Shown here one piece after another: positions 24,777 to 33,504 of a DNA stretch of 64,000 bases. Origin of the DNA: JASGCL01 sp965262775 (GTDB lineage: Bacteria; Pseudomonadota; Alphaproteobacteria; JASGCL01); assembly GCA_965262775.1 (NCBI GenBank), contig CBDHFT010000006.1:348225-412224 (forward strand), in the 5' to 3' direction. The stretch's first letter is position 1; each line of letters begins with the position of its first letter. A model generated the notes under the pieces. That model saw only the letters and a list, made by a program, of their open reading frames with translations. It was not told the DNA's origin and did not search any database. Both the position numbers and the translations under genes were made by a program.

Positions 24777-26270
24777 ATGGTTGCTTCTAGTTTTTTGACC
24801 AAGCTACAAACCATCATGGCGCGCGCGCGGGTGTTGGTGGTGGGCGATGTCATGTTGGATAGTTATATTTATGGTTTGGTGGAGCGTATTTCGCAAGAAG
24901 CCCCGATACCCGTGCTTAGCCAAACGGGCGCAACCGAATATCGCCCAGGCGGTGCCGCCAATGTTGCCTGTAACATCATGGCCATGGGGGCGGGGGTTTC
25001 GCTGGTTGGGTTGATGGGCGATGACGCGCCAGGCCAGCAATTGGAAGCATGTTTAAAAAAATTGGCGAAAGAATTATCAAACAAATTATCGCTGGATAAT
25101 CAACTCTATGATGGTTTTTTTATAAAACAATCCGACCGCCCGACTACCGAAAAAACCCGCTATATTGCCAACAAACAACAGATGTTGCGTCTAGACCGCG
25201 AAAATATTCGCCCGATTGATAAAAAAACAGCCGAGCAATTGTTAGAAGTAATTGAAAAAAAATTGCCCGATGTCGGGGCGGTGATATTATCCGATTATGG
25301 CAAGGGATTGTTGACCGATAGTTTTTTGCAGGATGTCATCAAGATGGTGAAGGGAAAAAACTTGCCCGTGGTGGTCGACCCCAAGGGGAACGATTTTAAA
25401 AAATATCAGGGGGCGGATTACATAACCCCCAATCGCCAAGAATTACACCAAGCCACCAAATTGGCAACCAAAACCACCGACCAGGTGATTGCTGCCAGTT
25501 ATGAATTAATCGCCAGTGTGGGATTACAGGGCGTCCTCGCCACAAGGTCGGAGGAGGGATTGTCATTGATAAGAACATCGCCCGATAAAAAAAATATCAT
25601 TGCCCATTTTAAAACCGACGCGCGCGAAGTATTTGATGTGGCTGGCGCGGGCGACACGGTGGTGGCGATTTTTGCCGCGGGTTTGGCGGCGGGTTTGCCG
25701 TCAATTTTTGCGGCGCGTTTGGCCAATGCGGGCGGCGGCGTGGTGGTTGGAAAACGCGGCACGGCCGAGGCCAACCTTACCGAGATTATCGCCATGATAT
25801 ATTCATCGATAGAGCATGGCGAATATAACCCGAACGAGGGCGAGGCCTTGGCAAAAATTTCGCAATGGAAAAAAATGGGCAAAAAAATTGTGGTCGCCAA
25901 TGGATGCTTCGATATGTTGCACGATGGCCATGTTAGCCTGCTGCAACAGGCGCGGGAGCAAGGCGATGAATTGGTGGTGTTGATAAACAGCGATGATTCG
26001 GTGGCGCGGTTAAAAGGGGCGAGCCGACCATTTCAACCGTGCCAGGTTCGCGCCGATGCGCTGTTAGGCCTGGCGGAGGTTTCGCAAGTTATTCCATTTG
26101 AAGAAGACACGCCCGCCGATATTATAAAAAAAATCAAACCCGATGTGTTGGTGAAGGGCGATGATTACGCGGGCAAAGATATTGTCGGCGCGAAAGATTC
26201 GGGGCGGGTTTATTTGGCCAAGTTAAAAAATGGTTTTTCAACCAGCAATATTTTAAAAGATTTGATTTGA
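24777..26270 (+). CDS. hldE: Bifunctional heptose-7-P kinase / heptose-1-P adenylyltransferase HldE
   Basis: HldE makes ADP-heptose for the LPS inner core. The 497-residue fusion has a PfkB-type kinase domain, residues 1 to about 335, with VVGDVMLDSYIYG, EYRPGGAANVACNIMAMG, VVVDPKGNDFKKY, ITPNRQEL and the catalytic DVAGAGDTVVA, then a cytidylyltransferase-fold domain with VVANGCFDMLHDGHVSLLQQA (HDGH motif), NSDDSVARLKG and the end VKGDDYAGKDIVGA. Both halves are complete. It shows that the cell makes heptosylated LPS. Other hld genes are not here. Confidence 0.95.
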   Translation: MVASSFLTKLQTIMARARVLVVGDVMLDSYIYGLVERISQEAPIPVLSQTGATEYRPGGAANVACNIMAMGAGVSLVGLMGDDAPGQQLEACLKKLAKELSNKLSLDNQLYDGFFIKQSDRPTTEKTRYIANKQQMLRLDRENIRPIDKKTAEQLLEVIEKKLPDVGAVILSDYGKGLLTDSFLQDVIKMVKGKNLPVVVDPKGNDFKKYQGADYITPNRQELHQATKLATKTTDQVIAASYELIASVGLQGVLATRSEEGLSLIRTSPDKKNIIAHFKTDAREVFDVAGAGDTVVAIFAAGLAAGLPSIFAARLANAGGGVVVGKRGTAEANLTEIIAMIYSSIEHGEYNPNEGEALAKISQWKKMGKKIVVANGCFDMLHDGHVSLLQQAREQGDELVVLINSDDSVARLKGASRPFQPCQVRADALLGLAEVSQVIPFEEDTPADIIKKIKPDVLVKGDDYAGKDIVGAKDSGRVYLAKLKNGFSTSNILKDLI

Positions 26271-26291
26271 AGCCACAAGGCGGTTGGCAAA

Positions 26292-27119
26292 TTAATCGAA
26301 CAGGTTGAGCCAATATATTAGACCATGAAATAACAAATTGGGTTCGTAATCTTTGGGGTTGTTAAATCCGCCGCCCGTAAAAACCATGGCGCGTTTTTCT
26401 GCTTCTGCTTTTTCTGCTAATTCGGTCATCAGGCCACGAAAAATTAAACGACAACCCTTGCTGATGGCGTCATGGGTGTTCCTGCCAATCATGTTATCTT
26501 CGATTTTCTGATTAATTTCGTTGATAATATTTTGGTCAATTTCAATTTGTGATAAATCTTGCATCTGCTTGCTGGCGGAATCTTGTTTGGTTTCTGGTGC
26601 CATTTTTTCTGATAATTTGTAATTTTTGGCGGCGGTTTTTGCCCAGGGTGGTTTTATTCCTGTGTTTTCATAAAGTGCCTGTTCCATGATAAATGCGCCA
26701 GGCATTATCACCCCGCCTTCAAAGCCAAAACCTGCATCGGCAAAATTAACCGTCATGGCGGTGCCAGCATCGACTATCATCAACGGCGCGCCGTAGCCCA
26801 ATTTTTTGGCACCCAGGATAGCCAACAACCTATCGGGGCCCACGGCCTCGGGCTCGTCGGTATAATTGCGGAATGGGTAATCTTTGCTGGTGAAGAATCG
26901 CAAATCTATGGCATGTTGGCTAGCAAATTTTTTTAGCAGGAGTGTGACAGATGGCACCACCGACACCGCAAAAATTTGCCGCGCCGCGGACAACAATTTG
27001 AAATGGCTAGAGGTTTTTATGCTGGCAGTGTTGATAATATTGATATCACCTAAGTTTTTTCCATCCCAATCAGTATATCGTACATGGCTGTTGCCAATAA
27101 TCATAAGAATAACGTTCAT
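26292..27119 (-). CDS. coaX: Type III pantothenate kinase-like protein (CoaX)
   Basis: CoaX phosphorylates pantothenate, the first step of CoA synthesis, in bacteria without CoaA. I start at ATG 27119 (MNVILMIIGNSHVRYTDW); an upstream frame adds 13 poor residues. Family blocks: KDYPFRNYTDEPEAVGPDRLLAILGA, the catalytic VDAGTAMTVNFADAGFGFEGGVIMPG, NTHDAISKGC and FTGGG near the end. The N-terminal ATP motif normally reads DxGNT, but here it is MIIGNS, so the Asp is missing, and there is a charged insert of about 45 residues before NTHDA. Overall match is good, activity less sure. No other pantothenate kinase is in view. Confidence 0.8.
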   Translation of the reverse strand: MNVILMIIGNSHVRYTDWDGKNLGDINIINTASIKTSSHFKLLSAARQIFAVSVVPSVTLLLKKFASQHAIDLRFFTSKDYPFRNYTDEPEAVGPDRLLAILGAKKLGYGAPLMIVDAGTAMTVNFADAGFGFEGGVIMPGAFIMEQALYENTGIKPPWAKTAAKNYKLSEKMAPETKQDSASKQMQDLSQIEIDQNIINEINQKIEDNMIGRNTHDAISKGCRLIFRGLMTELAEKAEAEKRAMVFTGGGFNNPKDYEPNLLFHGLIYWLNLFD

Positions 27120-27191
27120 GGCGTGAGTATAGAAAAAAAATACAATGGTTGCAATCAACTTGCGGGGTTTGTATAGGAAGTATCACATTGC

Positions 27192-27351
<160 letters not shown>

Positions 27352-27479
27352 CAATAAAAAAAAACTACGGTTTCCATCCGCCACCAATAGCAATTATATT
27401 TTGTTCGTTGTTCTTAAAAATAGGGTGTGAATTAGAATAATAAATTGACATAAAAATAAAAATAATTTAGCCACCATTC

Positions 27480-27899
27480 ATGGCAAGCGTTGCAACCTAT
27501 CTTAATTTTTCGAGCCAGACCGAGGTCGTCTTTGATTTTTATAAATCGGTGTTCGGTGGAGAATTTACATCCTTCACGCGGATTGGCGATGTGCCGCCCG
27601 CGCCAGGCATGACATTTAGCGATGAAGAAAAAAAATTGGTTATGAATGTGCAATACCCTATTTTGGGTGGTCATGTGCTGATGGGCAGCGACGTGCCAGC
27701 AAAACATGGCAAGGTGGAGATGGGCAATAATATTTCCATCGCCCTGATGGTTGATAGCGTGGATCAAGGAAAAAAATTATTCACCGCCCTGGCCGCGGGG
27801 GGCAAGGTTGGCATCGAATTTCAAGAAATGTTTTGGGGCCATTGGGGCTCGCTCACCGATAAATTTGGCGTGCGCTGGATGGTTAATTGTAACAAGTAA
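27480..27899 (+). CDS. VOC-family protein, PhnB-like
   Basis: A glyoxalase/bleomycin-resistance fold protein of 139 residues, PhnB type. The start ATYLNFSSQTEVVFDFYKSVFGGEFTSFTRIGD and the end FWGHWGSLTDKFGVRWMVNC are the family signatures; the middle holds VQYPILGGHVLMGSD. The residues that bind metal in true glyoxalase I are not obvious, so enzyme activity is unproven. It reads toward the TMEM175 gene (16 bases between stops). A second VOC protein of another subtype lies 630 bases downstream. Confidence 0.87.
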   Translation: MASVATYLNFSSQTEVVFDFYKSVFGGEFTSFTRIGDVPPAPGMTFSDEEKKLVMNVQYPILGGHVLMGSDVPAKHGKVEMGNNISIALMVDSVDQGKKLFTALAAGGKVGIEFQEMFWGHWGSLTDKFGVRWMVNCNK

Positions 27900-27915
27900 A
27901 GTTTCTTATAAATAA

Positions 27916-28467
27916 TTATCGCCTATTGTTGTAGGCGGCCTTCGCCGAGCGCGGAATAAAATAAAATATCGGCGGAATAAGCATGGCAAAATAAGCCAAG
28001 TAGGGGCTGATGAAGCTGAGTAAAAAAGCCCCACCATAACAACCAACGCCAACATACCTTTGCCAACCAAATTTTTTCAGGTTGCCATGAACACTGCGCG
28101 TGAGGAAATAAAACACCAACCCCGCTAAAAACATATTTAAATTATAAAAAGCAATGCTAATAGGTTCGTCAAAATTTTCCCCCAACAGGCTGGTAGAAAA
28201 GGGAATAAGGGTAATAAAAAGCAGGGTGAGAATATTAAGCCATAATATCCTATGGGTGACGGTTTTGATGCTCAAACATAGCTGATGATGGTTAACCCAC
28301 CAAATGGCGATGGTGATGAAGCTTAAAATAAATAATAAAAAAGTAGGAAGAAACGGCAAAAAATCAACCCAATGGGTTATATCAAAAGGATGCAGTTCGA
28401 TAGCCAACAGAGTCATGACGATGGAAAACACCCCGTCAGAAAATGCTTCTAGTCTTGTTTTATTCAT
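27916..28467 (-). CDS. TMEM175-family (DUF1211) potassium channel-like protein
   Basis: A six-helix membrane protein of 183 residues. The first helix carries the family signature RLEAFSDGVFSIVMTLLAIEL, in which the F-S-D residues line the potassium pore of known bacterial TMEM175 channels. The following helices include FILSFITIAIWWVNHHQLCLSI, also typical. Bacterial forms are tetrameric, weakly selective K+ leak channels. Single gene, converging with the first VOC gene and divergent from the second (65 bases apart). Confidence 0.88.
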   Translation of the reverse strand: MNKTRLEAFSDGVFSIVMTLLAIELHPFDITHWVDFLPFLPTFLLFILSFITIAIWWVNHHQLCLSIKTVTHRILWLNILTLLFITLIPFSTSLLGENFDEPISIAFYNLNMFLAGLVFYFLTRSVHGNLKKFGWQRYVGVGCYGGAFLLSFISPYLAYFAMLIPPIFYFIPRSAKAAYNNRR

Positions 28468-28532
28468 TTTATTTTTCTTCCTTTGGTAATATTTTATTTG
28501 CCAAAAGAAGTCAAATTGATTAAAGTCAAAAA

Positions 28533-28988
28533 ATGAAAAAAATTAGCACCTTTCTTTGGTTCGATAATACAGCGGAACAGGCCGTTGCATTTTATAGTGA
28601 GATTTTTTCAGATTTAAAAATTCTGGGGAAAATGGCCGCTGGCGGGAACGTGATTGGTGTCACTTTCGACCTAGCGGGGCAACAATTCATCGCCTTTAAT
28701 GGTGGGCAACATTACAAATTAACCCCCGCTGTATCAATATTTGTGCAATGCGATACCCAAGAAGAAATTGATAATTATTGGGATAAATTTTTGGCTGGGG
28801 GCGGTAAAGAAATGGCATGCGGTTGGTTGACCGACAGGTTTGGCGTCAGCTGGCAAATTATTCCGCGGATGTTAGTCGATGTTTTGGGCAGTAAAGACAG
28901 CGTGAAGGCCGAGCGCGCCAGGCAAGCCATGATGCAAATGATCAAGCTAGATATACAAAAATTGCAAGACGCCTTTGATGGCAAATAA
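28533..28988 (+). CDS. VOC-family protein (3-demethylubiquinone methyltransferase-like domain)
   Basis: A 151-residue VOC protein of the group often annotated as 3-demethylubiquinone-9 3-methyltransferase domain, a name that does not reflect a proven methyltransferase. Signature segments: STFLWFDNTAEQAVAFYSEIF, GVTFDLAGQQFIAFNGG, the CDTQEEIDNYWDKFLAGGGKEMACGWLTDRFGVSWQIIP core, and a C-terminal helical part RARQAMMQMIKLDIQKLQDAF. Shares its fold with the VOC gene at 27480 but not a close copy. Substrate unknown. Confidence 0.88.
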   Translation: MKKISTFLWFDNTAEQAVAFYSEIFSDLKILGKMAAGGNVIGVTFDLAGQQFIAFNGGQHYKLTPAVSIFVQCDTQEEIDNYWDKFLAGGGKEMACGWLTDRFGVSWQIIPRMLVDVLGSKDSVKAERARQAMMQMIKLDIQKLQDAFDGK

Positions 28989-29068
28989 TTTTTTAAGCCG
29001 TGGCTTTGGTCATGCTGCAAGTAATTGCTCTCGTCAGATATTAAAAATAACAAAGCAAAGCAATAAAT

Positions 29069-29087
29069 GGTAAGCAGTAAGCTTACC
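29069..29087. other. Seven-pair hairpin over the stop codon of the 29083 gene
   Basis: GGTAAGC-AGTAA-GCTTACC, a perfect 7-base stem. It covers the minus-strand stop codon at 29083-29085 and lies between two converging genes, so it may act as a weak bidirectional terminator or an mRNA 3' end. There is no real T run on either side. Confidence 0.4.
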
Positions 29088-29487
29088 ACCGCACGCCGCG
29101 TTTTTGCCAATGTTTCACCCTTGCTTCAAAGGAAGTATGTTGGTCGGGGGCAAGGGCGTCCTTCATATCTGACAATAGGATTTTTCTATTTTTTTCTTTG
29201 TTGTTAAAATATCTTAACCAAGCATTGCGAACGGTGGTTTTTTGCACTTCGTTTAAATCTAAACTTTTGGTCATTTGCGCTGCTTTGACTTCTGCCATGG
29301 CTTCTGGGCTGTCATCGGTGGTGCGATAGGACCACATTTGAATACCGCCAGCAACCCAAAGAATAATCGCCACCACGCCAACCGCGGCCAGGGCGCACAG
29401 CATCACTTTTTTTAAACAACGCAACCACAGACTGGAACCCGCGCCATGTTGGTTGTTAAGATTTTCTTTTGTAGATTTTTTTGCCAT
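29083..29487 (-). CDS. Hypothetical single-pass membrane protein
   Basis: 134 residues, not recognised with certainty. A basic N-terminal 30 residues precede one hydrophobic helix (VMLCALAAVGVVAIILWVAGGIQMW, about 29-53), which puts the remaining 80 residues in the periplasm. That part contains MTKSLDLNEVQKTTVRNAWLRYFNNKEKNRKILLSDMKDAL, a helix pattern resembling the LTxxQ helices of Spy/CpxP-like envelope proteins, but without the exact motif. It is 71 bases downstream of the DUF2474-like gene of the oxidase operon on the same strand, so it may be a last operon member. Confidence 0.6.
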   Translation of the reverse strand: MAKKSTKENLNNQHGAGSSLWLRCLKKVMLCALAAVGVVAIILWVAGGIQMWSYRTTDDSPEAMAEVKAAQMTKSLDLNEVQKTTVRNAWLRYFNNKEKNRKILLSDMKDALAPDQHTSFEARVKHWQKRGVRW

Positions 29488-29558
29488 GAGGGTAATTTTT
29501 CAAACAACAACACGCCCCACACGGTCATTATAAAAAACTCTCAAGGCAGAATCAAGAA

Positions 29559-29729
29559 TTACTTCATCCACATGACGAGTAATTTGATAGGTAAGGATAA
29601 CAAGGTGACGACAACCAAACCAAACAACCATAGCATGACAAACCAACTAACCTGGCGCAACCGCGGTTTGTTTTTGAAGAATCGGCGCAACCAATTATCA
29701 ATTTTTTGGGTGATGGGTTGGATTATCAT
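29559..29729 (-). CDS. Small bd-oxidase-associated membrane protein (DUF2474-like)
   Basis: A 56-residue gene found by reading the minus strand after cioB. It starts ATG at 29729 and ends TAA at 29559. The N-terminal half is basic (LRRFFKNKPRLRQ); the C-terminal half is one hydrophobic helix, WFVMLWLFGLVVVTLLSLPI, followed by KLLVMWMK. This basic-then-W..LIW-helix-then-(R/K)LLM pattern and position after the CioB subunit match the DUF2474 family, small proteins encoded with cyanide-insensitive bd oxidases, comparable in role to CydX. No good ribosome site is visible; the 47 bases after cioB suggest translation from the same mRNA. Confidence 0.65.
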   Translation of the reverse strand: MIIQPITQKIDNWLRRFFKNKPRLRQVSWFVMLWLFGLVVVTLLSLPIKLLVMWMK

Positions 29730-29776
29730 TATTGTTTGCTTGTTAAGATTATCAAATTCTGCCGTTATTTTTTTTA

Positions 29777-30814
29777 TTAGTAGGTAGCCTTGTCATGGGC
29801 CTTGCCGCGAAAAACAAAGTAGCAATAACCCGTGTAGCCTAAAATAATCGGCAACATCGGCACAACCCCGACCAACAATAATGATAACCCAGGCCCCGAT
29901 GCGGCCGCTTGGCCAAAAGTATATTGATAAGGAATGATGTAAGGAAAGATAGATACCGTTAGCCCAAGGTAGCCTATTACAAATATTAATTGCGTGGTAA
30001 AAAATGGGCGCACTTCATGAAGCACACGCTTGCCAACTTCACGCTTAAGGTCAAACCAAGCGACAATAAAAAGCAACGCCGTTACAAGTGGAATAGGCGC
30101 GAGGTAAAGCATATGCGGGAAAGAGAACCAGCGGGCAGCAATGGTATCGTTGATAAGGGCGACGCTAACACTAACCAACAACATAGCAATCCCGACAAAG
30201 CCGAGGAGGTACATGGCGGCACGCCGCGCCCAAACGTGGGTTTCCTTATCGGTCTTCATCACCAGCCAGGTCGCGCCCAGCAACCCATAGCCAAACACCA
30301 AGGATAATCCTGTTAACATGCTAAAGCCCGAAGCCCAATCAAGCGGGCCACCAGCAAAATTGCGGCCATCAACCTTGACTCCCGAAATAAATGCACCCAA
30401 AATAAGTCCCTGGCAAAATGCCGCCATCAGCGAACCCATGTGAAATACATAATCCCACATTTTTTTGCCCTTAACCGATGCTTTGAAGCGAAATTCGAAG
30501 GCAATGCCGCGTAGAATAAGCCCCAACAACATCAAAATAATCGGCATGTAGAAAGCGGGTAAAAGGATAGAATAGGCCAAGGGAAAGGCGACAAACAAAC
30601 CACCCGCACCCAATACCAACCATGTTTCATTGCTATCCCAAAATGGCGCAATAGAATTAATCATTTTGTTGCGGCATGTATCGGACGGGGCGAAGGGAAA
30701 TAAAATACCAACCCCCAAATCAAAACCGTCCAGCGCGACATACATCAACACCGCAACGGCGATGATAACACCCCAAATAATGGGAAGGTTAAGGACAGAG
30801 GAAAAATCAAACAT
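29777..30814 (-). CDS. cioB: Cytochrome bd-type quinol oxidase subunit II (CioB/CydB)
   Basis: Membrane subunit II of a bd-type ubiquinol oxidase that reduces oxygen to water with low or no sensitivity to cyanide. The 345-residue protein begins with the canonical LPIIWGVIIAVAVLMYVALDGFDLGVGILFPF and goes on with MINSIAPFWDSNETWLVLGAGGLFVAFPLAYS, FEFRFKA and the FISGVKVDGRNFAGGPLDW loop. About eight to nine helices. It follows cioA by 36 bases and precedes the small DUF2474-like gene. No cydCD assembly exporter is in the window. Confidence 0.92.
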   Translation of the reverse strand: MFDFSSVLNLPIIWGVIIAVAVLMYVALDGFDLGVGILFPFAPSDTCRNKMINSIAPFWDSNETWLVLGAGGLFVAFPLAYSILLPAFYMPIILMLLGLILRGIAFEFRFKASVKGKKMWDYVFHMGSLMAAFCQGLILGAFISGVKVDGRNFAGGPLDWASGFSMLTGLSLVFGYGLLGATWLVMKTDKETHVWARRAAMYLLGFVGIAMLLVSVSVALINDTIAARWFSFPHMLYLAPIPLVTALLFIVAWFDLKREVGKRVLHEVRPFFTTQLIFVIGYLGLTVSIFPYIIPYQYTFGQAAASGPGLSLLLVGVVPMLPIILGYTGYCYFVFRGKAHDKATY

Positions 30815-30850
30815 GCTGTATCGTTGGGTATATCGTTGGGCTTATCATTA

Positions 30851-32270
30851 TTATTTTTTCTTTTTTGATTTGGCGGGTTTGGCAAGCCCTTCCATCATCG
30901 AGGCCTCCAACCCATGTTTATAAAATTGTTCTTGGCTGCTTGTCGCGGGGATTCCCAAACCAATCAGCTTAAGGATATAATAACTGCCTGCACCAAATAC
31001 AAAACTATACATAACAACAAACGCCACCAGCGACCATAAAACTTGCGGCCCCGTGATGGCGGGCGACACCGATTCAACTGTGCGCATCACCTCATAAACG
31101 GTGAAGGGTTGCCGACCAATCTCGGTCACGAACCAGCCCGCCAACAGGGCGATAAAGCCGCTTGGCATCATCGCCATCCACCAATATTGCAGGGCGCGGT
31201 TGGTAAAAATCTTTTTGCGATAATAGGCCCAAGCGCTGGTAAGCCCCAAACCTATCATCAACAACCCCAAGCCAATCATAATACGGAATGACCAGAAAAC
31301 CCATGCGACATAGGGCCTGTCGGCGGCGGGCACCGATTTTAACCCCTTTGACCTCGCCATTCCAGCTGTGGGTCAGGATAAGGCTTGAAGCATAAGGTAT
31401 AGATAGCTCGTAATGATTCTTTTCATTTTTTTGGTCGGGGATAGCAAACAGACGGAAGGCAGCGGGTTGTTCCGTTTTTTCCCAAATACCTTCCATCGCG
31501 GCAACCTTCATGGGTTGGTGCTTGAGGGTATTGAGGCCATGCAAATCACCAACCAATAATTGTAAGGGCGCGGCCAAGGCCAGCATAAGCGTCGCCATGG
31601 CAAGCATGGTTTTTGCTTCGTTGATATGACGTTTGGTAAAAAGATAGAATGCCGCGACACCACCCACCACCAACGCCACCGAAAGATAAGCCGCCAACAC
31701 CATATGCACAAGCCGATAAGGAAAGGACGGGTTGAAAACAATAGCAAGCCAATCCAGCGGATATAACCTGCCGTCGGGGCCGACTTCAAAACCCTGGGGG
31801 GTTTGCATCCAACTGTTGGCGGCAAGAATCCAAAATGCCGATAACAGCGTGCCCAGGGCAACAATCACCGTTGCCGCAAAATGCATTTTGGGCGACACAC
31901 GATTAAAACCAAACAACATGATACCCAAAAATGATGCCTCCAAGAAAAAGGCGGTTAAAACTTCAAACCCGAGCAAAGGACCTATGACATTCGAAATGCG
32001 GTCGGCAAATATCGACCAATTGGTGCCAAATTGATAGGACATCACGACGCCCGATACGACCCCCAAACCAAAGGAGACGGCAAAAATTTTTATCCAAAAT
32101 TTGTAAAGGTTAAGATAGACGATTTTTCCTGTTTTAAGCCAGAGACCTTCCAGCACTGCTAAATAACTAGCAAGGCCGATGCTCATGGCGGGGAAAACAA
32201 TATGAAAGCTAATCGTGAAGGCAAATTGAATGCGAGCCAGGAGGAGGGGATCGAGAAGGTTATCTAACAT
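30851..32270 (-). pseudogene. cioA: Cytochrome bd-type quinol oxidase subunit I (CioA/CydA), single-base frameshift
   Basis: Subunit I, which carries hemes b558, b595 and d. The first part (32270 to about 31347) has LLARIQFAFTISFHIVFPAMSIG with the axial His, the FGTNWSIFADRISNVIGPLL and PSFPYRLVHMVLAAYLSVALVV blocks and reads to SLILTHSWNGEVKG. The rest is in the next frame (to 30851): LKSVPAADRPYVAWVFWSFRIM and the GRQP motif in EIGRQPFTVYEVMRT. Dropping one C from CCCC (31343-31346) joins them into GEVKGLKSVPAADRP, the family wording, giving 472 residues. The short Q-loop places it in the cyanide-insensitive (CIO) group. Error, decay or slippage are all possible. Confidence 0.88.
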
Positions 32271-32330
32271 CTTTTATCCTGTCCACTTGCTATTCTTTCT
32301 TAACTGGCCATGGTGGCTTAGTTTTTTTTC

Positions 32331-32359
32331 ATTCTATACACAGAAATAACTCTTGTCAA
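32331..32359 (-). promoter_or_regulatory. Sigma-70 promoter of the cioAB operon
   Basis: On the minus strand TTGACA (32359-32354), a 17-base spacer and TAGAAT (32336-32331). It is the best consensus match in the window. Transcription would start near 32324, leaving a leader of about 54 bases before the cioA ATG at 32270. No clear FNR (TTGAT-N4-ATCAA) site was seen beside it. Confidence 0.6.
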
Positions 32360-32482
32360 ATTGTTCTTAGTTATTGTTGGAAGATTAAGTCTATGACAGA
32401 ACAATACCAAACCCCCAAATGATTTAATAAAAAAATTGCAAGGACATTGTAAAGATGGTAGCTAGAGTCATCAATCATGCCG

Positions 32483-32511
32483 TTACAAATGCTTGATATA
32501 TTACATATAAA
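32483..32511 (+). promoter_or_regulatory. Candidate promoter of the GT11 gene
   Basis: TTACAA (32483-32488), a 17-base spacer and TATAAA (32506-32511). Transcription would start about a dozen bases before ATG 32530, just enough room for the GGTGAGG ribosome site at 32518. Confidence 0.45.
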
Positions 32512-32529
32512 AAAATTGGTGAGGTTATT

Positions 32530-33504
32530 ATGACAATTACAACGCGCTTGATGGGTGGACTGGGCAACCAATTGTTTCAATATGCGGCGGGGCGCGTCTT
32601 GGCAAAAAAACATAAAACGACACTGAGGTTGGATACAAGTTTTCTGGCGCAACAAAATAAAAATATTACCAACCGCCCTTATGAACTGGCACCCTTTACC
32701 CTTAAAATTGATAGGTTGGAAAATTGCGAGCCTGGCGAACAGGATAAAGTCATTGAAGAAGATAATCTGACCGCCCCCGAAGCATTCATGGCAAGCCCGC
32801 CCGATAGTTTTTTGATAGGTTATTGGCAGGGGCGATTTTATATAGAAAAAATAAAAGATGAATTGTTGGAAACCATCAAACCGACAAAACCATTGTCAAA
32901 ACAATCGCAACAAATATTAAGCCAAATAAAAAAAACCAATGCGGTGTTGGTGCATATTCGCCGTGGTGATTACGCAACCTTATCGTCCGCCAATCGGTTT
33001 CATGGTTTGTTGCCGATGGATTATTATCAAAGGGCAATTAATGAAATGCTGCGCCATGTAAAAGACCCAAGTTTTTTTATTTTTTCTGACGACCCGCAGT
33101 GGGTAAAAGAAAATTTAGCAATAGCAAATCATAAAACGGTATATGTAACCCACAACCAAGGAAAAAATTCATGGCAAGATTTAATATTAATGAGCCATTG
33201 CCAACATGCCATTATCGCCAACAGCAGTTTTTCTTTTTTGGCGGCTTATTTGTTACAATTGCGCCATGCCAAGGATGCTAAGGGGGAGGGCAAGGAGGGT
33301 GGCAAGGCGAATATCATAGCACCACGCGAATGGTTTCGCGCGCGCGCCGTTGACCAAGAAAAATGGTTTCCAGCTGGTTGGCAATTGTTATCGGCCCAGC
33401 CCCGTTCGCCATTTCGTACTTTCTATAGGTTATTGACAAGCAAGATAAAAACCCGCATTAAATTAACGATAAAGCGACATAAAACCAAAGGCATAACAAC
33501 ATGA
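32530..33504 (+). CDS. Glycosyltransferase family 11 (alpha-1,2-fucosyltransferase-like)
   Basis: GT11 enzymes add fucose (or a similar sugar) in alpha-1,2 linkage, usually to O-antigen or capsule. The 324-residue protein opens with TTRLMGGLGNQLFQYAAGRVLA, the donor-site motif of the family, and has VLVHIRRGDYATL (HxRRGDY) near residue 137, FFIFSDDPQWVKE, and the late SWQDLILMSHCQHAIIANSSFSFLAAYL block. GGTGAGG gives a ribosome site. It is isolated: no GDP-fucose synthesis or O-antigen genes are near, although a GT2 gene begins at 63.4 kb. Its stop overlaps the start of the HMA-MauE gene by 4 bases. Confidence 0.9.
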   Translation: MTITTRLMGGLGNQLFQYAAGRVLAKKHKTTLRLDTSFLAQQNKNITNRPYELAPFTLKIDRLENCEPGEQDKVIEEDNLTAPEAFMASPPDSFLIGYWQGRFYIEKIKDELLETIKPTKPLSKQSQQILSQIKKTNAVLVHIRRGDYATLSSANRFHGLLPMDYYQRAINEMLRHVKDPSFFIFSDDPQWVKENLAIANHKTVYVTHNQGKNSWQDLILMSHCQHAIIANSSFSFLAAYLLQLRHAKDAKGEGKEGGKANIIAPREWFRARAVDQEKWFPAGWQLLSAQPRSPFRTFYRLLTSKIKTRIKLTIKRHKTKGITT

